From Symbiodinium natans (taxonomy: Eukaryota > Sar > Dinophyceae > Suessiales > Symbiodiniaceae): a stretch of 64,000 nt of DNA. Below, in pieces: positions 57,865 to 64,000 of the stretch. The number at the start of each line of letters is the position of its first letter. Position 1 is the stretch's first letter. Made by a program: the position numbers and the translations under genes. Under the pieces are notes generated by a model, which saw only the letters and a program-made list of their open reading frames with translations, ran no database searches and was not told where the DNA came from. The stretch lies in the NCBI GenBank assembly GCA_905221605.1, contig CAJNDS010002215.1, positions 406,001 through 470,000 of the forward strand, written 5' to 3'.

Positions 57865-58047
57865 CAGGCAGGTGCTGGCTGGCCGTCTGTGGGTCAGTTC
57901 TTGGTCGAGGCCCTGCGAAAGCACGAAGTCTTCCACCGCACGCCGCGCAATGCCGCGCAGAGACGCCAAAAGCATGCACTTCGGACGCTGCTTTCTACGT
58001 TCTACTACAGAAGGGCTTGGTTAAAGTTTGGGCGCGCGCGATCCTGA
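57865..58047 (+). CDS. Candidate exon with strong acceptor, unrecognised
   Basis: CTCCTCTCTGATTTCAGCAG|G (AG 57863-57864 or 57866-57867) opens into AGAGWPSVGQFLVEALRKHE and RRQKHALRTLLSTFYYRRAW, ending in TGA 58045-58047. It is basic and helical. It could be a 3' exon of the upstream methyltransferase or of a separate gene. Confidence 0.43.
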   Translation, partial: QAGAGWPSVGQFLVEALRKHEVFHRTPRNAAQRRQKHALRTLLSTFYYRRAWLKFGRARS

Positions 58048-58105
58048 GCATTCACGTAGCGCAGGTTCACATCGACAGCGATGTTCCTGGCGCGCCGCAG
58101 GAACC

Positions 58106-58447
58106 TCAAAGTTTTCTGAGCCAATGCAGGAATTGCTCTGCACTGCTATGACGGAGCATCTGCGATATTGGGAGTTGCTCTAGTAGCCAATGGAGTTGTG
58201 CAGCAGTGCTGTAGTCATCGTCGTGCAGTGACGTTGCAACAGTTGTTGCGTGTCGCCACACCCAGTCATTATCAGTCCTTTCATCAACTGGGTAAGAACC
58301 CAGCTGCTTGCAAGCTTTCAGGTCCCCCATGGGCTCTACGGGACTGGGTTCCCGATCGCTCGACGAATTCTTCGGCAGGGCAGCGTGACTGAACGTGGGC
58401 CAACGTGGGCTTGGGCGATGGGTCAATGATGGGCGAATGGCTTCCAT
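58106..58447 (-). CDS. 113-aa ATG-initiated minus ORF, unrecognised
   Basis: ATG at plus 58447-58445; the Pro/Ser-rich start is followed by a good helical end (TAAQLHWLLEQLPISQMLRH, then EQFLHWLRKL). An opposing plus frame (58168-58392) ends at a GTAAGA donor and is also plausible. Confidence 0.33.
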   Translation of the reverse strand: MEAIRPSLTHRPSPRWPTFSHAALPKNSSSDREPSPVEPMGDLKACKQLGSYPVDERTDNDWVWRHATTVATSLHDDDYSTAAQLHWLLEQLPISQMLRHSSAEQFLHWLRKL

Positions 58448-58772
58448 GTCAGCAAGGTTGAAGCAGTTGTGGAGTTCTCGCGTTCAGCTCAATCAGGTCT
58501 GACCATGCAGATAACTATGCAATCTCAACACGCACCCGAAGATATGACATGAGATAATGCTGCAGCCTGCGCATACAGATGAAGTTTGAGTTACCGCAAT
58601 CTTCCCAGATCGAGAGAGCAAACTTGCGGCTCTTCCATCAGGACCGCCTTGATCGAATGATGGGGAACCAAGTTGTGCTGGTTTGTAGTTGTTTTGCGCT
58701 GAACAAGAGGCTCCGCAGTTAGAAACCTGTGGACTTACCTGTGTGGCCGGAGCATAATCTGGTATAGGGGGT

Positions 58773-59093
58773 TTGGGGTTTGTTTTCAAATGGAAGCATC
58801 GGCTTTTCCGGCGCCTCGGCTGCGCAATTATGGAGGGCTTTCTGCGAATTGGAACCAATGAGCAATTGCAGGGGGAGTTTATAAATTTGAGGTCAACCCT
58901 TGGGCAGCGGCACATCATCACCTTGAAGTGCTTTCGTGTGCCATCGAAAGCTCAGTCCCTTATGTTGCGTAAAGGAGCTCAACTGGGAGTTTGGTGCCAC
59001 ATGTTGTACGGAGCAGCTCGGATGCACTTGGAAGCCTGCTGTCCTTGGAGTCCTGTGTCACTTGGGCATCTGACATTCTCTCTGTGTCTGTAG
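58773..59093 (+). CDS. 106-codon ORF, unrecognised, strongly coding-like
   Basis: Reads FKWKHRLFRRLGCAIMEGFL, TNEQLQGEFINLRSTLGQRH and RKGAQLGVWCHMLYGAARMH, to TAG. The first codon is not ATG; an internal ATG lies at about 58830. Both a minus frame (58979-59431) and a later plus frame (58991-59323, hydrophobic centre) overlap its end. No family is recognised. Confidence 0.38.
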   Translation: MGFVFKWKHRLFRRLGCAIMEGFLRIGTNEQLQGEFINLRSTLGQRHIITLKCFRVPSKAQSLMLRKGAQLGVWCHMLYGAARMHLEACCPWSPVSLGHLTFSLCL

Positions 59094-59225
59094 TCAGCAT
59101 TTGGATTTCCTCTGTTAGTACTTCGTTCTGCTTTGGCCTTGCGTTCGCTGCTTGCCGATTTCTTCCAGCTGGGACCATAGCAAGCATTCTGCCCACTCAG
59201 CAAGTAACCTTGCGCAGGTACGCCT

Positions 59226-60047
59226 TCATCCACAAAGATTGGCTGCCGGAAACGAAGTCGTGCGCCACCGAGGTGTGCAAGCATGGCAGCACGCGCCAAA
59301 GCTCGCAAGCTCGATGGTTTTGACGTATGCTTTCTCCGCACTGCTCGATCCATGTTCATTGTCCTTGCTGGGGTCTCGCCGCTCGCCGTTAGCATGCAAG
59401 CAATGAGGTACGACATGCAGACGGCTCCCACTTATCGGGATGTACCGCCCCTTGCGCTGCAACATACAGCCTATCCAACCCAAAGCACATAGCCTTGACA
59501 TTGTTCTTTTCATACACCAATAAGCATTGCTTGGTTCATACACTGCCAAGTGGTCCTCAGACGTGTACGTCAACCAGCCCATGATGCCCTTCTTGCAAAA
59601 ACGTGTCGGAGACGATTCCGTATGCAAGTGGTTCGTAGCGCCCTCTAGTGTGATCACAGTGATGGCATGTTCGTGTTCTCTTTCAGGGTACTTCTGATCA
59701 CAAGGGATTTGTTGAAGATTGGAGCCGAAGCCTTGAACGTCAATTGTCAAAGCTTTTTGGTCGAAGCGTTGTAGCGTGAGCAATGATTGTGCACATTGGT
59801 GTGGTACGCCAACGTTGCTCAGCCCCACTTCCTGTCACGCTGCAGGGCCTAAAACCTCAGGATTTGGAGGGCTTCGGGCACGGCTTGAAAGTATTAGTTC
59901 TCCAAGAACGTCTCCTGCTCTGCAATATTTTTGACATGTGGGGAACACCAATGTTGGCGAGGTTGCACCCTCCTCCGGGGACGGCAGGTCCGCGCTACAG
60001 GCGTTAACTCTTGAGGACGGGTCGACTGTGAGAATCGATATTAGCAT
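59226..60047 (-). CDS. Long minus reading frame interrupted by one TGA, unrecognised
   Basis: From ATG (plus 60047-60045) the frame reads MLISILTVDPSSRVNACSAD and EGATSPTLVFPTCQKYCRAG to a single TGA at 59837-59835. It then continues in the same frame for 200 codons: QCAQSLLTLQRFDQKALTID, KKGIMGWLTYTSEDHLAVYE, SSAEKAYVKTIELASFGACC. The sequence around the TGA (GCGTGACAG|G) could be a splice acceptor. One decayed gene, two exons or UGA recoding are alternatives. A plus-strand frame (59938-60198) competes over the 5' end. Confidence 0.42.
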
Positions 60048-60374
60048 TCAGGGGCTCCTAATGGCTCCTGGGATATCACAAGGTGCTTCACAAAGAAACT
60101 CACCAATCTTGCTGCAGGAGGACGGCACAAGATCCACTCGGGCAAAGGATGAACACGGCTGCTCGCAGGGCTTCAGCAGCAAGCTGCGCTCTTTGTAGCC
60201 CCCACTTAAGGGAGCTCCCCTGCACGTAAATGAAAAGGTGCGGCCTACAAGTCGTCACACCGTTGGAGGTCGGACTTCTCGAGGGTATCAAGCCTTGGTC
60301 ATGTGCACGAGACCAAGCTTAGTGGAAAAGACTTACTCCGTTGCCCTATTCGACTTCGCGTCCACTACACAACC

Positions 60375-60698
60375 TTAACAACCTTGAGAAGCTCCAAAAG
60401 TGCACAATTCGGGAGCTTCAGTTGGCCCATGGAGGTCCTGGCAGTTAACGTCGGGACTTCCTGGCATCCGCAGCATTCTTTGCTGAAAAGGTCTTCTGGG
60501 GAAAGCCCTGCATGACAAGACGCAGGTCAGTGCTTGCTGAGGTGGCCGAGTCTTCGTAGACCGGCTCCCTGCTCCTATCACCGACTCTGTGCCGTGGTTG
60601 TCAAGTTCCTGCACGCAAACGCCACGGTGTAGTGATACGCACGATGCTAATAATTGTGATATGGCAGGGTGCGCGCTGCGCGAGTGTGCTTGATTCAT
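60375..60698 (-). CDS. 107-aa ATG-initiated minus ORF, unrecognised
   Basis: MNQAHSRSAHPAISQLLASC, then a Thr/Arg/Gln-rich region. Moderate coding character. It lies directly downstream of the next minus-strand block and may be part of the same gene. Confidence 0.28.
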   Translation of the reverse strand: MNQAHSRSAHPAISQLLASCVSLHRGVCVQELDNHGTESVIGAGSRSTKTRPPQQALTCVLSCRAFPRRPFQQRMLRMPGSPDVNCQDLHGPTEAPELCTFGASQGC

Positions 60699-60806
60699 GG
60701 AGTGCTTCCTGGCAGATCCAGTTTCGCACGGAGCTGCTGCCGAGCGTAGGCCGGGCTCACCAGTGCTTTCGGGATGATGGAATTAGCATATATTGAGAAG
60801 CAAAGA

Positions 60807-61206
60807 CTAAGAGGAGTGCCCTCCTCCCCTAATGCGCAACTGTGCATCTTGATCGATAAAGCAATGCGAGACATTGCGATATTGCTCAGAGCCATGCTCT
60901 GAACTACAGTACAGGGATATCCACTTGGAGAGAGGGTTGTCATGCACCATTGAGATCTGAGAGGACATGGACTGCTCGTGTGATATCTGAAGAGTTCTGG
61001 GCATCCTTGGGTTGAAAGGATCAGAGCGCTTCTGGCGCGAGCCATTCTTCGTGCGTCTTAAAAATGCTTTGCAAGCACGGACCCACCTCCAGCACTGTCT
61101 TGGACCCCCAAGCTTGGCATGAGCCCGCCAGGCGTGCAGCATACCCCGACGTTGTACATGTCCAATACCGCGTGGACCCCAGGCTTCTTGTCAGTTCTTG
61201 TGTCAT
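60807..61206 (-). CDS. Minus-strand coding-like block with a motif-I-like stretch
   Basis: In frame 61206-61021 the peptide AWGSKTVLEVGPCLQSIFKT resembles the glycine-rich SAM-binding motif I (E-x-G-x-x-x-G), but the last Gly is Gln. In the next frame, 61142-60807 reads MPRTLQISHEQSMSSQISMV and LSKWISLYCSSEHGSEQYRN. Each looks coding but they need a frame change to join. A third methyltransferase is only a weak possibility. Confidence 0.3.
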
Positions 61207-61238
61207 TGGAGGAATTGATCTTCGGCTTGTAAAGCCTT

Positions 61239-61517
61239 GTGGAATCGTATAGTCTTGTGCAGATCTCTTTTACAGGACCCATATTTCTTGCCGTACATCA
61301 CCAACGTTTCCTCCTTTGTGCGGAGCCCAGCTCAGGCTTTACGGTAGAGGCCATCCGTGTGCATGTTGCTGGTCGAATGGTTGGTCCAGGTCTGGTGCAT
61401 CCTTCAAGCCAGATTGAGTCAGGAGTTTCACGACAATCCCCAAGAGGGTCCTTCATGATCTCTGAACACTCTGGGCTGGGCCACAGTGTTTGTAGGACCT
61501 CACCACAAGCGCCTTGA
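61239..61517 (+). CDS. Possible exon, unrecognised
   Basis: After TCTCTTTTACAG|G (AG 61275-61276) the frame reads GPIFLAVHHQRFLLCAEPSS and VEAIRVHVAGRMVGPGLVH. Minus frames over 61298-61805 are also open. Low discrimination. Confidence 0.25.
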   Translation: MESYSLVQISFTGPIFLAVHHQRFLLCAEPSSGFTVEAIRVHVAGRMVGPGLVHPSSQIESGVSRQSPRGSFMISEHSGLGHSVCRTSPQAP

Positions 61518-61657
61518 ACCCTGAGGTCGTCAAGCCGAGCCATCTTTCGGAGAGCGAGTCGGTGGTGGTGGTGCAAAACGTTTCGAGCCCAGTTCTGAGG
61601 CAGCTCGGAGTCCTGCGTAGATATGGAGTCGCGCGACAAGTTCGGGGCTGAAGAGGA

Positions 61658-62050
61658 TTGACTCGAGACCCGCCTGTAAGGCAAAAACCATTCTTTTCGA
61701 GTACTGAAGATTTGGCCAAGGGCACCTATGCCTTCGACATCCAGCTGCACGGCTCGCCTTTACCAGCTGCGGGATTGCCGGTGGATAAGGCCTCTCACCC
61801 GGCACCTGCTTCGGAAGGTACTTGTACGTTGAGCTCCCATGAGGGTTTCGGCTTTATGGAGCCTGATGATGGTACGGAAATTTGAATGCACCTTGAATGT
61901 ATTCCCTGGGTACGCAAAGTATATGCCGAGTTGCCTATCCTGACGTTGAATCCGGAAACCGCCATTTGCAAGGAGATGCTGCAGCAGCACATGTACGAGG
62001 CATTTAACAGGCACGGGCGCCAGATCGCTGTGTCGATTGGTGCCTTCTGA
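61658..62050 (+). CDS. Two coding-like segments in one frame separated by TGA
   Basis: 61658-61885 reads FFSSTEDLAKGTYAFDIQLH and EGFGFMEPDDGTEI, then TGA (61883-61885). It is followed at once by an in-frame ATG (61886) reading MHLECIPWVRKVYAELPILT and AICKEMLQQHMYEAFNRHGR, to TGA 62048-62050. Both halves are convincing, with a consistent frame. No splice pair removes the TGA. Pseudogene, readthrough or coincidence are open. No family is recognised. Confidence 0.42.
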
Positions 62051-62160
62051 GATGGTTACACTTAATTCTTAATATTTTCATTGGCTGTCTGGGGTCTGAC
62101 ACCCTCAGCCCATGCCCAGTCACAAAGATATGCGAGCGGTTGTTCGTTCTTCGTCACTAA

Positions 62161-62538
62161 ATGCGCTTCTGGGTATGTGACATGGCACTAACAGATACGG
62201 CATCCAGATTCAAAAGCAGCAGCTACCATCCCCAACAGATCCCGTTGTACCTGGGTGATCCGGGGAGGGGCAGCGGAAGAGGTCGCCTCCCACAGTTGGC
62301 CGCTCCGTTGACCTGTCTCAAAGTCTGTAGCCAGGACAGCATTCGATTGGGAATGCCAGGCTGCCGGATACTCAGGACTGGATTGATGCAACTCCAAGCT
62401 TGTACTTCGCTCCAGCGCATTCTGTCAAGAGGTCCGAGCTGCTCGGCCGGGCGTGATCGTACGCGCCCCAAGACCCCCGTGCAAGAACAGAGTGCAGAAC
62501 TGCGCTGCTTCGGGCCGCCCGGATCTTGTATCCGGTGA
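62161..62538 (+). CDS. 125-aa ATG-initiated ORF, low confidence
   Basis: MRFWVCDMALTDTASRFKSS, then a Gly/Arg/Leu/Ser-rich sequence. Minus frames over the same bases (62188-62575) are comparable. No motif. Confidence 0.22.
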   Translation: MRFWVCDMALTDTASRFKSSSYHPQQIPLYLGDPGRGSGRGRLPQLAAPLTCLKVCSQDSIRLGMPGCRILRTGLMQLQACTSLQRILSRGPSCSAGRDRTRPKTPVQEQSAELRCFGPPGSCIR

Positions 62539-62631
62539 CAAGACGTGACCTGAGCTTTGGGTGTTGTTCAAACAACTTCGAACCTTCAGCGACAATCCTC
62601 TGAGAGCCTCAAAAAGAGGACTGGAACCTGA

Positions 62632-62793
62632 GACGTCTTCGAAGACTTACTGGATCGCAACAGCGCTCGCCTTGCCCAGGTGGAGCGCATGATCACTGCG
62701 CGGCTGGATGGTGCCTCAGCGAAAGAACGGGTGGAAGAGGCCGGGCTAGAAGATGTTTGGCTGATGTTAAGGGAGGCCTGTGCTGACTGCTGA
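62632..62793 (+). CDS. Candidate exon, acidic helix, unrecognised
   Basis: Open after TGA 62629-62631: DVFEDLLDRNSARLAQVERM, then ASAKERVEEAGLEDVWLML and TGA 62791-62793. It is a long uninterrupted amphipathic helix pattern with balanced codons, among the best short coding stretches in the window. No nearby ATG start, so probably internal or terminal. No domain is recognised. Confidence 0.43.
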   Translation, partial: DVFEDLLDRNSARLAQVERMITARLDGASAKERVEEAGLEDVWLMLREACADC

Positions 62794-62796
62794 CAT

Positions 62797-62982
62797 CACA
62801 GGTTCGATTCCACGTGGTATGGGGTCGAACGACCGTCGTTGCCGCACGGCAGCAGAGCGAATAAATCCATGCACGTCCTCTGTTATGTTGTCCTCCTTAG
62901 GGAGTTGAAGTTTAGTTTTCCGGGGTGCAGTCTGTTGCTCCGGATTTTGACCGTGTGCCTGCCATGGCACGATGCTTAACAT
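62797..62982 (-). CDS. Possible small minus ORF, unrecognised
   Basis: ATG at plus 62982-62980: MLSIVPWQAHGQNPEQQTAP, then LPKEDNITEDVHGFIRSAAV and a basic end. It overlaps the end of the preceding plus-strand candidate. The open frame extends to 62767. Confidence 0.3.
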
Positions 62983-63148
62983 CTCGTTTCTTGAATTCCT
63001 GAAGTTGTGCGCGCGGGCTGAGAGCCGTGCATGACTCCCACTGGTCAGGCCGTAGGATCTGCAGATCTGTGGTCTTTTTCGTTAAGGCACAATTTTAGGT
63101 GCATCTCAACACTTAGAGGCCAAACGCCCAATCGATCTGCTTTCAGCC

Positions 63149-63451
63149 TCAGACTCTGGACACTGGGCATCCGGAAGCGTCAAAATGGCAAACGAAAAAA
63201 TGAACATACTGCATTGCTACATTCCCAAGGCAGAAAATGAACATCAGTGCAGATTCTGAAGCAAGCGTAGCCTGACACCCGATGTCTTGATTCAGGAGTG
63301 GGCCATCAACAGGCCAGCAGTCTTCGATGAATTTGAAGCTGCCTGTCCAATTTTCCGTCCGCATGCCGAGTTGAACGACCCAACGGGCAGCTCTTGAGGA
63401 AGCCGACAGCTCATACCGCGGTCTCTGCGTCAGGATAGGAAGCACCACCAT
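63149..63451 (-). CDS. 100-aa ATG-initiated minus ORF, unrecognised
   Basis: ATG at plus 63451-63449: MVVLPILTQRPRYELSASSR, TENWTGSFKFIEDCWPVDGP, then a hydrophobic stretch (ALMFIFCLGNVAMQYVHFFV) near the C-terminus that could span a membrane. Coding-like over its length. A plus frame with ATG 63031 (69 aa) overlaps its end. Confidence 0.4.
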   Translation of the reverse strand: MVVLPILTQRPRYELSASSRAARWVVQLGMRTENWTGSFKFIEDCWPVDGPLLNQDIGCQATLASESALMFIFCLGNVAMQYVHFFVCHFDASGCPVSRV

Positions 63452-63622
63452 GTACCTAGACGTGAATGACAAAAGATGGCCGGGGCCTTACACTCCGAAT
63501 ATACTGCTGTCTCGTACTCCTGTGTAGCCCCATCGCAAAGATGCAGCAAATGTTCTTTACTGCGGCATGGTTAATTCGACGAGTGTGGGGCTCTGAAAGC
63601 TGCAGCAGTCCTGCTATGTGTA

Positions 63623-63853
63623 GTGGCACTGAGACGTGATGTCCTGCCGCAAACATTTGCTCACCGTTCCTTCAGTTGCCTTCAGGGTCAGTTGGCTGAG
63701 GCACATTTTCCAGACCGATATGATCTGGGCTACAACTCTAGGCGCAGACGCATTTCGCGAGAGCTGAGACTACCATTTGGCTGGGCCACGCAAGGCCCTT
63801 CAACACTTCATTGCAATTGCACCACTCTTGCAAGCATGCCCGGGGCCTCAACA

Positions 63854-63856
<3 letters not shown>
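63623..63856 (+). CDS. Candidate exon running into a (TC)n repeat
   Basis: After TTGCCTTCAG|G (AG about 63687) the frame reads GQLAEAHFPDRYDLGYNSRR and RISRELRLPFGWATQGPSTL. Upstream in frame it is also open (LRRDVLPQTFAHRSFSC). The downstream Ser/Leu repeat from the (TC)n tract is not credible protein, so a donor probably lies before 63857. Confidence 0.38.

Positions 63857-63894
<38 letters not shown>
63857..63894. repeat. (TC)n microsatellite
   Basis: Nineteen uninterrupted TC units. The window ends about 100 bp later without further features. Confidence 0.95.
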
Positions 63895-63896
<2 letters not shown>

Positions 63897-64000
63897 CATC
63901 ACTAGAAGACAATGAACGCAATCGGTCACCATGACGGAGAGGAAGTGCTGAGATGGGATGGCGCACATCCGGTGAGATCAAGTCCAGTAAGATCAAAGAA

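Noticed and set aside
62790-62830. Perfect polymerase III B-box (GGTTCGATTCC, 62801-62811), possible tRNA
   Set aside because: The flanking bases do not form a T-stem, and no acceptor stem or anticodon arm can be drawn.
1-64000. Relict dinoflagellate spliced-leader sequence (ending TTTTGGCTCAAG)
   Set aside because: Reading both strands, I found only partial matches (for example GGCTCAAG near 52568), not the extended sequence. Absence does not exclude trans-splicing.

Overview
This window looks like nuclear DNA of a dinoflagellate, most likely a Symbiodiniaceae-type alga (inference). The pointers are: interstitial TTTAGGG/CCCTAAA arrays (19.07-19.82 kb and 36.77 kb); mid-GC, gene-poor, repeat-rich sequence; proteins split into short exons; introns whose best reading needs GC as well as GT donors and AG|G acceptors; and two eukaryote-style SAM-methyltransferase genes. 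There is no bacterial operon layout, and I saw no rRNA, convincing tRNA, CRISPR array or spliced-leader sequence.

Two genes are firmly recognisable. (1) At 41.84-43.56 kb (+) a 571-codon uninterrupted reading frame ends in a FkbM/Methyltransf_21-type domain. Two short upstream exons and further coding-like blocks (40.0-41.0 kb) may belong to the same gene. (2) At 55.93-57.54 kb (+) a multi-exon gene carries the signature blocks of the METTL24/Methyltransf_22 family, joined across introns that include GC-AG ones. Everything else called CDS rests on reading-frame quality, splice signals and matching intron phase. These are unrecognised candidate exons, and confidence is low to moderate. The best of them are the two-exon models at 12.42-13.14 kb, 18.19-18.66 kb and 53.73-54.12 kb, the minus-strand model at 37.91-38.85 kb and the multi-exon model at 51.40-52.60 kb.

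Layout. 0-12 kb: AT microsatellites, unresolved overlapping reading frames, a G/C-tract block (7.35 kb) and a CAA/CAG-type Gln-repeat block (11.6 kb). 12.4-18.7 kb: candidate two-exon genes. 19.0-19.8 kb: telomere-like arrays. 20.9-22.6 kb: a 584-bp tandem repeat. 23.4-25.3 kb: hairpin-plus-tetranucleotide repeats. 25.3-32.8 kb: scattered plus-strand exons. 33.0-35.3 kb: a fold-back inverted-repeat element with 26-bp minisatellite arms. 35.5-39.2 kb: mainly minus-strand exons. 40-44 kb: the FkbM locus. 44-64 kb: the densest candidate exon region, on both strands, around the Methyltransf_22-like gene.

The two methyltransferases suggest small-molecule, glycan or protein methylation, but no shared pathway can be shown from the sequence. 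Many reading frames overlap others on the opposite strand, and where I could not decide I say so.
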